From contig BCLD01000007.1 in assembly GCA_001600875.1 (NCBI GenBank), positions 62,001-126,000 of the forward strand: DNA of 64,000 nt, given 5' to 3'. The translations under genes were made by a program, and so were the position numbers. Below the pieces are notes generated by a model. The model did not search any database. It was not told the origin of the DNA and was given only the letters and a program-made list of their open reading frames with translations. Source of the DNA: Solicoccozyma terricola (taxonomy: Eukaryota > Basidiomycota > Tremellomycetes > Filobasidiales > Piskurozymaceae). This document shows positions 26,191 through 37,915 of the stretch, piece after piece (positions within the stretch are counted from its first letter, which is position 1; every line of letters begins with the position of its first letter).

Positions 26191-29100
26191 TTAGACCTCC
26201 TGCGCCGCGGCTCCGAAATCTCTTTCTAGCTGACCTTGTGCCAGGTTCCTATGCATTCGTTCAAGAGACTCAAAATCAAGCTCACCAACAAGTGAACGCA
26301 CTACGTCGCAGATCCGATCCGTAGTGTCGATGATGGACGAAAGGGCGATAGTAGCGGTGGCGAAGATTGCAAGTTGTTCGCTCTGCCAGTGAGATAAACG
26401 TCAGCTGTGTGGGGAACGCTGCCACGCAGTCAGATCGTCCTCTAACCTGTATGGACTTCCAAGTCAGAGCAACGATCGTCTGGGCTCGTATGTACTCGTC
26501 ATTTCTGACCAGCCGCTCCTCCCGCAGAGTCCTCAATCTGAGATTGGCTAGTCGCTCTTGAAGGGGAACTAGAGGTGGGAGCGGCTGACCATGACGCAGG
26601 CAATTTACGAGCAGGGCAAATATGCTCAGCGTGTCCGCGATCTAAGAAACAGGCCGTAAGCGAGGTGCAATCAAGGACTTGGCGCAGCATCCACTCACAA
26701 AGATCGGGTCGAAGAAGTGCGTTTGCTCAGCTAGGAGTCTATCCCAAGATGGCCTCATCCGCGACCAAGCATTGCTTAGCAAACTGAGGGCTCCGAGCAG
26801 TTCGTACTCCAGATGAAGAAGGTTTCCATACTTGCTCTTCGGCCACGGACCCTTCATCCCTGGCTCAATCGAAGCTTGGGCGAGCAGCGGCTCAATGGCT
26901 TGCAAGCGAGTCTGAGGGACGCTCAATCAGAGATATGTAATGTAGCGTATCGACGCAGACTCACGACCAAAGCCAAGATCTTCGTCCTGTAAGTTGACGT
27001 CCTCTCATTTGGATCATACGCATCATCCGTCATCTGTGCTTCATTGATGATGCCTTCGACCTCCGATGCAAACAAGGCGGAGACCATGTCCAGTGATTTG
27101 GCAATACCAAGACGCAGGCTTTTCTTCGCGCTCTGTACCCTGAAGGGGAAAATAGATATGAGGAAGGCGGCCACGAAGCCTATAATGACCAGGAGACTGC
27201 AAGTAGCACGATTAGGGATAAAAGTAGCTTTTAAGCAACGGCATACACTCACGCTCTTCTCCACGCCACTGTATAACCAGTCCCCTGACTCGCAAGTTGG
27301 AAAAGGTGCGTATCGACCCAGGAATATCCCACCACGAATACGATGGTGATGCTGAAGCCGAATTGCCTATGAGTGAGTCGCGACCCTGTGGCGCCGGCTC
27401 ATTATGCTCACCCAGTCATTATAAAGAATGGCAAGATATGAGGTGGGGCGGTGAAGCGAAGGAAAAAGAACGGAGCCATGAAGGCAGTAGTGGCGGCCAC
27501 CACACCATATGGGTTTCCAGGGCCAATCCCGGCTCCACAATACCAGCAAGCCATCCCCAGGATGAGTCCCTGTTGTAGAAAGAAATGACATCAACTCTGG
27601 ATTGCACCTCGATCGTTAGCATCTGCAAGACATCTCTCACGAATAGAGTTCCGAACATCCGCAGAAGGAATTCTCCGATCTGCTCGCCTGCGTATACACC
27701 AAGACCGGTTTGGGCCATGATGAGGGCCCAAATACCTCGGTTCGAGTAGGTAAAGTAAGCTGATGAGGGGCAGATGGCGGGAATCCACAAGGCAATCGAG
27801 ACGAGAGAGTATTTCAATGCGAAGAGGCCCTGAGGGGATGTCTGCCAACCCCAAAAAGTACGAATACGTCTACTGAATCGCTGGACGCCATTGCGAGGTG
27901 CTTCCGCATCAGGGTCTCGGGGGTACTCCCGACGCTGGTGGTGTTTTCTGCTGCGTTTTTCTTTATCATCTGTCTTGTCTTGAACAGTGGTCGAAGAGGA
28001 CAACGAAGGAACTGCCACCTCCTCGTGATCATCAAGCTCCGCTTCGTCGTTACCCATTTCCAGTGGGTTGAGTCGTGCGGATGGACTTGCCGCCACCTTG
28101 AACAGACTACCGAGGGCAGTGGGTAGCTGAAAGCGGTTCGATGGGTTGCGCTGTTCAATTTCCGCCAGAGTTTCCAGGAACTCGATCAAGGAAGTAGCGT
28201 AGGAGACCAGATTCGTACTGAATACGAAACAGAGGAACAGAGAGCGAGTCGACATGCCATGCCGGGCAGCTGACAGATTGCGATCTTCAGCGTCCTTTCC
28301 TGTCAAGAGTTCGCCAGTAGAGGGATCGAAAAGGTTGCGGAAAGGCTCTAGGAGTTTTGGATGCTCGTTCTCGCGAAAGTTTGCGAGCGCAGCCTTGAGA
28401 TTGGCGATATTTTCTCGACGTAAAGAGAGCCCTGTTGCGGCGTCGCTATCCTTGGGATATGCTTTGGCTCCTCTACGCCATCTGTGTGAGTTGACCCAAT
28501 CCAGCCACTCTATCCCGTTGGCGAGCGCATCATAACACGTCGATCGGAGCTGGCTGGACGTCTCGTCCAAGATGGGTAGAAGCTGGTCCAGGGCATGGCC
28601 ATTCCTCTCCTCTTCGTGTTTGATCGACCGCACAATGTGTTGGACACGCGGTTGGAAATGTGGATCATCCTTGCCTGAAGGAGTGTCAGACGAGTTGATA
28701 TCACGATCTGCAATCAGATTGGCTTTGTGTTGTTGCTCGACGAGGTGCTGAACCGGTTTGCAAACGCATCAGCAACGGAATCCTGCAGCAGAGAGTACAT
28801 TCAGCCCCCACCTGAAAGCTGCCCATTCCCACCGCTCTCCCGCTAAGTATCTTGATTTTCTCAATCAACAGCTTCAGATCGCCAGGTCCAATTCTTCCCC
28901 TGCAAACTTCAACCTCCAACAGTCCTGCAGGTCCTATAACAGCTGCTAGTCCTGAAGCAAAGGCCTTCCTCAGTCTGCTCGTCTCGGCGGTCAAAGCGGT
29001 CCAGGCCTCGTAATCGGACGGCTGCGTGTGCAATGCATTCCCCTGCAATTCGATGATGTTATTGGCTGGTCGGAGAACGCCTACGACAAGACCCGAGCTG

Positions 29101-30743
29101 TAAGGTTTTCACTGTGCGAATCAGCTATACAGGTCTGTACCTATAGACAGAGTGAAGTCACGCTAACATTACCGCATGATTCAAAGTCTCTGGAAAGACC
29201 AAGAACATCGAGGCAAGAGCGACCGCAAGGTAAAAGGCGGTGGGGATGATGAAAATTTTAGCCAGCATGTATTGTCTTGAGTAATGTTCGGAGGTCAGTA
29301 GTGATTGTTGATGCAGGACAAAGGATATCCAACTCACGCGCTAGGGATGAGCGGTCCATATGAAAACATGACGTCCTAGAAATAATCACATCGTCAACTC
29401 CAAATTTCCCTGATTTTCGGGGAATGCCAAATTGAGACTGACCATCACGATCGTTCCAAGAACTACAAATAACACCCTGTTCATCCAAGTGATGATCAGA
29501 ATCCAAGCCATGCAAAGCGCATCTTTGTTCATAGAAAATCAACTTACAGTTTCGGAAACTTGGTTCTGAGACTGCCCATCGCATACGTTCCTATGAAGAA
29601 GAAGATTCCAAAGACGACAGTGGATGCAGGATCGAGGAATTCGCCATGGAAGATGAAGGATTCGACTGATGGAAAGGGACTGCCATGTTCAAACGTGCAC
29701 ATGCGTATTACCAGAAAGGGGTTGGACCGGGGGTCTGCTCACATTGCGCGTCCGGATTCACCCCGCTGACCAACCTTGATGAGCCAAATCGATATCAGCA
29801 TGATCCACGACCTCTGAAACATACGACCAGACCTGTCTGTCACTCACTGAGACTGCGCTTTCGTGTACTGACTGGCCAACAACGTCGTACTCCTTGCTTG
29901 TAGACTTGCTGCCATCGCTGCACAGCCCCACGCCCAACCTACGCACATTCCAACAATGACTGTCGCTATGGCCTGTGGGTGCAAGAGCAACGATATTGTT
30001 AACGATAAGACTCGTTGAGCAGACTGCGGGGTTGGGATGTCAAAGACTCACGATGATGAAGACATTGGTGGGCAGGAAGGGAGGAATCATGACGCATACG
30101 ATGGCTGGAATTCGAGAGGTACGCAGGCCAAGTCAGTATCGCGAGTTCCTGTGAAGAGGAGTGTCATCAGATCCAGCATCTCTCCTCACTCACTTCCAAA
30201 GAATGCAGCCTGACCTTGCACGGCGAGAGCTGAGAGCGAAGCCAAATGATGGGTTTCCAAAGGAGTTGGTTTGCAGAGTAGTCCGCTACTCACTGTCGTT
30301 GACGACCAGGAGTACCATTGTCGTGATGAATGCGACATTTACCTGGTGGTCCAACCATTCGAGTATCCGGTTATCGCTTGCCAGACGCATAGACGAGGTC
30401 CAACTCTCACCCGGACAAATGTCTTCCACTTCCTTTTATCCCTCAAACTTGAGCTCAACCACACCGGAAACTTGTCCAGGAGTGTTTTCTTGACGATCTT
30501 TTTCTTTCCAGCATCTGTCTGACCTGATGCTTGAGATGTATTACCACGACTGGCATGTTGAGGGAGACCGGTTCCATTGACAGGGAGATTATTGTCAGTC
30601 ATTGTCTGTTGCTGCTGTGAGGGAGGTCCGGTGGGTTGGCCGTTCGAAGTGACCTGCTCGAGGTGTGACATTTGTGGCTGCCTGTCACTGTTCTGCATCC
30701 CAACGGTCTGAGGGTCCTCCATGATGCTGTCGACTCTGTGCAT
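26191..30743 (-). CDS. BRE4 / aromatic-acid-exporter-like membrane protein
   Basis: This large multi-exon (about 15 exons) polytopic membrane protein belongs to the fungal family that carries an N-terminal six-helix 'putative ER transporter' region (PF10337) and a C-terminal BRE4/FUSC-like region (PF10334). The N terminus is Gln/Thr/Ser-rich, then KFPVWLSSSLRDKRKWKTF leads into hydrophobic helices (NVAFITTMVLLVVND; ATVIVGMCVGWAWGC; VVFGIFFFIGTYAMG; FSYGPLIPSA). The middle part is helical and charged. The second membrane half includes LKYSLVSIALWIPAICPSS and NRGIWALIMAQTGLGVYAGE. The protein ends at a stop at 26191. The start at 30743 is the first ATG; another lies seven codons later (30722). 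S. cerevisiae Yer-type and brefeldin-sensitivity relatives are poorly characterised, so the substrate is unknown. Some inner exon borders were not fully resolved. Confidence 0.82.
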
Positions 30744-30960
30744 ACGTGTTTCCCGGTATACGATCGTGAACCCGGGGCGAGGAACCAAGTTTGGACTTGA
30801 TTTAATTTGATCCCGCGCCACGTGTCATCCCATCTAACCACCTTGTCAACAAATGTTAGTAACCGGTCAGACATTTCGCCCGCATTCCATCGGATCTTCA
30901 ACCACTTGGACGGGACTAAGCGCTTCCCTTCCTTTCCACATCAACCACTGCCGTGCCGCC
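30744..30960. promoter_or_regulatory. Divergent promoter, BRE4-like / phosphatase
   Basis: This 217-bp gap separates two divergent genes. It contains CACGTG at 30819-30824. Shared control is inferred from spacing only. Confidence 0.45.
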
Positions 30961-32932
30961 ATGCATCAGAGTGAGCAGAACTGGCAGAGCAGACCAAGTA
31001 ACGACCCAGCTCACCCTTATCTCTCTTGCCTCTTCATATACCTGCTCGCCATACCCCTCCCAGTCTACACCATCCTCCTCGCCCTGCTAGACAGCATAGC
31101 AGTTCGGAAACCCTCGTCTTCTCCTCTGTCCCCTCCCCCAGCATGGCCCTCGCGGACAAACACATTCGCTCCATCAAATTACACAGTCGTTACAGGATAC
31201 TTTAGACAGGATGAGACAGGATTCGATGGAGAAGGATATGGTATGTTACCACCGGTAGTGTGGAGCATGCACGTTTGTCGGGGATTGTCAGGCTCATGAT
31301 GCGATTCCTTCACCGGTGTTTTCCCCAGATGCACTCTCCGACTCTCTTGGACTGCTCGACAAGGTCCGTCTGTTCTTTTTGTAGAAGAATGACAAGGTTC
31401 ACATACCCGACCTTGTCTTGCCGTATCCCTCTGACAAACCGTATCCCCATCTACACCACCAGAGCTCTTCACGATGGACCAACTTCTCACAATCAATTAG
31501 CAACATGAACATGCACGCCGATGAAAATACCGCGTACAAGGTGATTTACATGGCGAGACATGGCGAAGGCGTGAGTCGGCGCAGAGTTTCGTTTTCATAC
31601 ATGACTGCGCTGCACGGGTGTCTCCAATACTGACCCGATAGGAGATACAGTATCATAATGTCGCAGAGGCCAAATATGGTACAGATGCATGGGTGAGCGT
31701 TGAGTGAAGGCTCGGCGTATACCATCTCCGTCTGATTAATCGATATCGTGGACAGAATTGTTACTGGTCCGAGTTGACTGTGAGTGGGTGTGGAGCTGAA
31801 AGGCGTCCATCCGTCGCGCTGATCATCTACTGTCAGACCGACGGCAAGTTGACATGGGGACCCGATCCTCTTCTAACACCTATTGGCGAAGGGTAAGTCG
31901 TCAGTCCGTGACCTGTCTTTACCTCTCCTTTCCACATGTCCTTGAAAGACCCTGCCTGATTCCGACTCCGACAGGACTTCCTACCGAGCCAATAAATTCT
32001 TCAAAAATCAAACTGTAGACGGATTCCCACTCCCTCAGGTGTTTTATACGTCTCCATTGAGAAGAGCAGCATCGACTTTGAACATTACTTGGTATGTCTT
32101 TCACCTGAACGTGTATTCTGATGCGAGGACTTATGGGTGTGTGACAAAACAGGAATGATGTCCTTCAAATTACGCCGGGATATAGACCGCGGGTCAAGGA
32201 AAGTTTGAGGGAGACGATCGGTCTTCATGTGAGTCTCCGCTCGCAACTGCGAAGTGGATTAAAAGACGGGGCGGGTGCTTGACGGTGATTTACACAATTC
32301 AGACCTGCGATCAGAGGTCCAATAAGAGCGTCATCGCTGCGACGTATCGTACGTAGCATTGGTAAATTCCCACAGAAATCTGCCAAGCTGACATGCTCAT
32401 CATGCACAGCCACCTACACCTTCGATCCATATTTCACTGAGCACGACCAGCTCGTAAGTGCGGGTGGTGGTCAAAACGCACCTACCGGGATAAGACTGAC
32501 ACATGCCGTATAGTGGAATCCGAAATATCAAGAGAGTAGCGGACAGCAGGCACTCCGGATTCAACAGTTTTTGAACGAGCTCTTCGCTACGGATGACTCC
32601 ACGGTGAGCAGGCATGACCAGCTCTATCTTTTACTTTTCTCTCCGTCTTTCTGAGACTTGCTACTTTCCAGTACATCTCCATCACGGCACATGGTGGTGT
32701 CATGTCTTCATTCTTCACTGCCATCGGCCATCAGTCGATTAGCGTACAAACTGGTGGTATCGTGCCTGTGATTATAAAAGCTGTCTCGTATCCGAGTGCA
32801 ACGAATGCTTTGATTGTGAGAGTGATATGCAGGGGTCTCTCTGAGTAGGGCATTGCTAATTTGTAGCGGACTCTGCAGACTGGCGGACAATCTGCAACAG
32901 CTCCGAGGTGTACCCTGCCGCCAGCCAGGTGA
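30961..32932 (+). CDS. Membrane-anchored phosphoglycerate-mutase-like phosphatase
   Basis: This histidine-phosphatase superfamily protein is related to fungal Pmu1/YOR283W-like hydrolases. Thirteen exons from 30961 to 32932 sum to 397 residues. The N terminus has a hydrophobic stretch (about residues 20-50: SCLFIYLLAIPLPVYTILLA) that looks like a signal anchor. The catalytic RHG motif is in MARHGEGYHN. The second-half signatures are YTSPLRRAAST and the late His in ITAHGGVMSS. The LWNPKYQE and DGKLTWGPDPLLTPIGE segments are typical of this family. Exon 5 is only 24 nt (31756-31779). A 33-nt spacer at 31364-31396 must be removed to avoid a stop, so it is either an unusually short intron or a misread region. 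The physiological substrate is unknown. Confidence 0.85.
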
Positions 32933-33180
32933 TGCGGGCCAAATACGAACCTGTCCGCGAGGTATGATTAGGAACAACCTGCTCTCATGCCAGTCATCGA
33001 TGCTCCGGCCATGGTCTTGCTCATCCCGTCCGTTGTTTCGTTGTACGCATTTCTGTTTCGTTGTTTGATGTTTGTTATCTCTTTCTTTTGTTCCCTTTGG
33101 AGGGAATCATGCACCATTTTCATCCAACCACCCCATCTGAAACTCCACAGCATCACACAATATCATCATCCACAACTACC

Positions 33181-34835
33181 ATGCTCACTCGTTCACTACT
33201 AGCATGCACCCGTCCACGAGAGCACCCACCCGTCGTGTCCTCGAAATCACACCCCAACATACCCATTCGCACCAGTGAACCGGACACCATCAACATGCTA
33301 CCTTTACCATCCCATCAAGTCATGAACAACGACCTCATTCTATCGGCCATCTTTCAGCATGTTAAGACGAAAGATCTGGTGGGGTGTATGCGAGTGAATT
33401 CTTACTGGAGGAGCATCGCGACCCCCATCGTGTATGCAAGCGTACAAGAATCGATTTGTGAAGGAGTATGGAAGCGCTGCAAAACATCAGAGGTGAATAG
33501 TTTGGCTAGAACGAAATGGATTTGACTCTCAAAATGTTCTCTAACACAGACTACTCAGACGTACTACAAGCAATACGTGCGCAAAATTGTACCACACTGG
33601 ACTTTCAGTTCGCTACTCGGTCTCGCCGAGGATCCGATCTGGACGAAATATCCAAACCTGTGCGCCATCGATATATGCCTCAGCGACAGCCTCCAGAAAT
33701 GCTACCCCCCCAATGAAGACATATTTGAGGATTTCACATTTGCAACCATTACTAAATGTGCAGTAGGTCTCCCAACCTCGGCTTTGGTCATCCATAGCGA
33801 TTTAGCTAGTAAAGCTCCTCAGTATTTCAAGAACTTCTCGGCCCATCTGACTTCTTACGAGCTTCAGAGTTTCACCATCGGTATCAAGAAATGGCAACGA
33901 CATCCTGGCTATATGAGTACTTGGGATGCACCAGTGTTCTTCGGGCTTCAGGACGGAGTTCCATCATTCATGGGAGAGGTTAACGTCTGGACATCACTTA
34001 AGACCTTTCATTGCTTGGATATGCTTATTCAACCTGGTACCTTGCACTCGATACTCCAGCGGGCACCGCTTCTGACCAACCTTCTCGTGAACTTGGATGT
34101 GGAAGATGGCCACGAGCTTAGCAAAGTGGAAGAAACCATTCTGCAACGAACATTCACCACGTTGGGAATTTGGACAGACCACGGAATGGGAACCGGAATT
34201 TGGGATGTCGGACGACGCAGTTTCTTTCAAATCTCTACTCTCGAGGTTCTCCATTTGCATTGCAAGGCAACCTTCGATTTGTTCGGTAATATGTTCGATC
34301 TACCGACTCCCGAAAACGCCGCCACGCATGCAGAGGAAAACCCAACTCCCGTGTGCTTCTCAGCGAAACGAGAAGATCGATATTGGCCAAATTTACAAAA
34401 GCTCCATCTGTGGCTCGACGCAATTCCATGTGAGGGTAAGGAGACCGAGGTCGCCCTGGAAGTGCTTGAACTCGTGCCCGATTCCTGCGAGATCATCTTC
34501 TACTTCGAATGGGTAGCAATCGACCAATCATTCGACGCATACTTGCGTGATTGGACCCGAAGAACGCAAGAAGCAATTGATTTGTTGAGGAGTAAAACGT
34601 ACTCTGCCGAAAAAGTAGGATGGGTGCAATTGGATAGGGAGGTTGACGACGTTCTTGAAATGGGTTCCGGGTTCGAGCAGGCGGATCTTTCTGATTTTGC
34701 GAGGTGAGTGTAGATGGCAAACGAACAGTACGCTTTTTAATATGTCGACTGACTGGACATTATTTATACAGTTCTATGCCTGAGACGTCTGAGGATATAC
34801 CGTCGGTCAACGTAGCTCGTGCCGTGTCTGGCTAG
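33181..34835 (+). CDS. F-box-like protein 1
   Basis: Three exons (33181-33492, 33550-34703, 34772-34835) encode 509 residues. An F-box-like helix set occurs at about residues 48-75 (NDLILSAIFQHVKTKDLVGC followed by RVNSYWRSIATPIVY). The remainder resembles the loose leucine-rich, solenoid-like body of many basidiomycete F-box proteins, with no clear repeats. Near the end it has the motif KVGWVQL that recurs, changed, in the three neighbouring genes. The expected role is substrate recognition in an SCF ubiquitin ligase, but the target is unknown. It is the only + strand member of the cluster. Confidence 0.68.
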
Positions 34836-35818
34836 CGAACAACGCTCGAGCAACTGGATATTGGTAGTCATGTTCATTTCGGACTTGGCAGATCACGATC
34901 GAAACAAATTAAATGAGATATGATAGATAATACTGTGCAGAAAGGGCAGAGAGCAGCGAGACGGTGCTGCTGACCGGGAGATGCCATTCACATATTTTCC
35001 ATAAAATTTGCCACCGCCACCGTCACCGGATGACCTTTCAGCACCAAATCATCATCAACGACATCGACATCCATCCATCCATCGAATAGTCACATCGCCT
35101 TCTCCACAGGGCCCACCCTATCTTTGGAGTCCCTCCTCCACCCATCTTAATCTCGTCAGCTTCCCGTACACCCCTTCCTTTACCGCTATTAAGCCATCAC
35201 CATGGAAGTTGGAACGCGCACCCTCATCCGATTCTTATACCTTTCCACCTTCCCGTTCCACTGTATGTCAGCTTGATACCGTCTGTTGAGGAAAGAGACG
35301 ACAAATTGCAGGAGCTTGAAAGCTAAGAAGGTATTTGAGCGGGTGACGGCGAGTTGCGGTAGGTGAGTACCGCGGCAAAACGCACGGAATCTGCTCGACT
35401 CGTCGCTGAGCTACCTTCGCGGACCCAGGATCTCCCGTGGGACTACGCGATGGTCGAGGAGGCTGGCCAAAAGATCAGGAAGGGAGTCGAGGTCTTCGAG
35501 GTTTATATATTGCGTGTAGATGTCAATGTTTCTGTCAGCCAACGGTGATGTTATGGTGCACCATTCTGATAGACGGCAAACAATCCTGGACCTAAGGCAG
35601 TACTGGTGTCAGTCATGGAACCACAGAAACGGGGACCCGACAACTAAGTTCTTCATGCTACGCCACTGTTGTATACAGTTTCAAACACCAACAAAGTACA
35701 TTTCTCACTACGAATCGGAAACTGACACATGAACGTACATTCCACCCAACTTACATATCGCTCTCTTGACGATATAGTTGAATGGCAAAAACCGACGCTG
35801 AATACTCTGATTGAGTAC
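34836..35818. other. Intergenic region with a doubtful small gene
   Basis: This 983-bp stretch separates F-box-like genes 1 and 2. Apart from the weak candidate at about 35201-35548, I see only AT/CT-rich sequence and no domain. Confidence 0.5.
35201..35548 (+). CDS. Doubtful small gene, uncharacterised
   Basis: An ATG at 35201 opens a short hydrophobic segment (TRTLIRFLYLSTFPFH). A good GTATGT donor follows at 35262, and downstream frames read KKVFERVTASCG. After a GTGAGT-like site near 35363 comes a stretch rich in charged residues (LPWDYAMVEEAGQKIRKGVE) closing at 35548. The pieces would make a protein of about 90 residues with one N-terminal hydrophobic segment, but phases do not join cleanly with standard acceptors. 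I do not recognise the family. It may be a real small membrane protein or a chance assembly. Confidence 0.2.
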
Positions 35819-37347
35819 TCACGACACTCCTTCCGCCAATCTCTTCCGCCGATTGTCTACCGCACGCCACCCTACTTTCCCACTGGTGACCTCCCGGAAA
35901 ACTTTCAATCCGAGCATCGCCTGCTCGCACCACTCCTGCGCTTTCTCCGACCCGGTCTGCAACTTGAACGTTACCGCACACCCCGGTCTCACCATTGCCG
36001 AAACCTGGAGAGCGAACGAAACATGATTCGCTATCGGCATGTCGGTGATCCAGATGTCAAAAGATCGGAGATTGGGATAGATGACCTTGGTGGGAACGAT
36101 GGTGGACATGACGGCTATCCTGGTCCTGGTTGCCTTTTTCGCTTTCACAGCTTCCAATATCGTTCCCGCTTCGAGGCGAATACTGCAGTGAAGTTGTAGC
36201 GTTTCGAGTTTCGGTAAGTTGAGGCCTGGAGCAGCGACCAGGTCGCACAGAGTGTTTCCCGCATTCGACCACAACTTGAGGTGTCGAAGATTCTCAAGAA
36301 GTTGCAACGGGTTGGACCGGTTCAAAAGGGAGTCTGTCGTGCCAGAGTGTATGAAGGCGAGATCTTTCAGAGCGGGAGCCAGCTGGATGAGAGTGAGTAG
36401 TGTTCCAGTGGACAAGGCCCCAGCAGTGCAATGATACTCTTGCAAGAACGAGATGTTGCGAATGCCAATCCATTCGACCGGATACCCCACTGGCATATCG
36501 TCGTCGTCGTCTGCCTCTTGTCCCACTCCTGGATTCTCGGGGCCAACCCTGAGGGAATTCAGGCGGCAGATACTGTAGTCCGGGTGGTATAGTTCGATCA
36601 TGTTCCACCTCGGCAGGTTGTCAATCTCCAGGTCTATGAGCAAGGTTGTATGTGCACCGGTGGCCTTTGTATCGATGGTGCCACGGACAGTACCCACTTC
36701 TTTCCCATCGACCACAAGGTGAGAGAGAATCGAACGCATCAATGGATAAGACTTGAGTAGCTCCTTGAATGGAAGTTGAGCGATTGCGGTAACATGGTAT
36801 GACAGGGAAATGTTGACGACGCAACTTGAGTAGAACATGAATCGGTCCTGAAGAATGGAGAAAATAGGTTAGGAAAGTCTTGCATAGTGGAGTCTGAGAG
36901 AGTCGAGATGCTCACCAGCGGCACTCCAGCAGTCAGCCATTTGGATGACGCAGTGTCTGGAGCAGTCCTGTATAGCCTCTTAAGCCCCCAGAGTAGCGTC
37001 TGCTTCTCTACCAGGACACACGACAAGATGTCCCTTCCCGAAACAAGAAAATCCAGGATGAGATTGCGGATTGATACGTTTTTGAATACCTTTGATGCTG
37101 GGTGGACGAGGATGGCTTGATGGGAAGGGGGTTCGCAAAGAGTGGTAAGGATGGAGGTGATGGGAATGGTCGCTTCTGAAGAGCTGTTGGTTGGCGCAGT
37201 GGTTGGACTTGGATCGGCCGTGCAAGATGTCGATTGTAGGGTGGGAATGGTAAGAGCAGCGCTGCTTGCGATGCGAGGTGGTGCGACAGGCAGGTGAAGA
37301 TCGCTCGGTCGCACTCCCATTGAGATGATGGATTCAGCAGACATCAT
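35819..37347 (-). CDS. F-box-like protein 2
   Basis: Two exons (36916-37347 and 35819-36847) encode 486 residues. After a Ser/Thr/Pro-rich N terminus comes an F-box-like segment, NLILDFLVSGRDILSCVLVE, followed by KQTLLWGLKRLYR. The body contains leucine-rich stretches such as LLENLRHLKLWSNAGNTLC and NLPKLETLQLHC that suggest an LRR-like solenoid. The C-terminal motif KVGWRAV matches KVGWVQL of F-box-like protein 1, pointing to common ancestry. An acidic run (DDDDD) lies in the middle. The function is inferred as SCF substrate adaptor, with no evidence for the target. Confidence 0.68.
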
Positions 37348-37915
37348 CTGCTGCGGTTATGGACGATGAGGACAGGGATAGATGCGTTGAATTGAAATTC
37401 GAAGAATGTAATCGCGACTTCGATGTTGTCACTGTCAGGCACGGATCAACAAACCAAACAGTCTCAGTACTGTCAGGAAGCAAAGACGTGGTTGTGGGTT
37501 TCCATTTCATCAGCTGTCGGTGATGTTGCATCTGTCTGTCATTTTCTCATGTGGTAAGGCTGCGGTCGTCCATTGCAACAAGGCCGGGATTCAACATGCA
37601 AACATGTGCTTTGCCACCTTTGCGGAACGAACTAAGCGAGTCGATTGGTGTATGTTCCTGCGGTTGCCGATATGGAGATCTAGGAGTATAATACCACTGA
37701 GATAACTTTATATCTCTGAGCCACTACGCTACTAGGCCGCTTCATGCCTGATAACCACTCCATAAAACTCCACTAACATCCGATATCATTCTCCTTTCGC
37801 CACCCATGTTGTCCTGATCGTCTTTTGTGAACTTAGGTATACAAACCCCGATCACACGAAGAACAGCATACCCTACACCCCCAATAACTGTCGGCGCATT
37901 GGCGTGAATACTTTC
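37348..37915 (-). promoter_or_regulatory. Promoter region of F-box-like gene 2
   Basis: This 568-bp gap lies upstream of F-box-like gene 2 and downstream of gene 3, both on the minus strand. I see no gene or strong motif in it. Confidence 0.4.

Noticed and set aside
35729..36199. Plus-strand frame of 156 codons over F-box-like gene 2
   Set aside because: It is antisense to a well-supported coding exon and has no domain.
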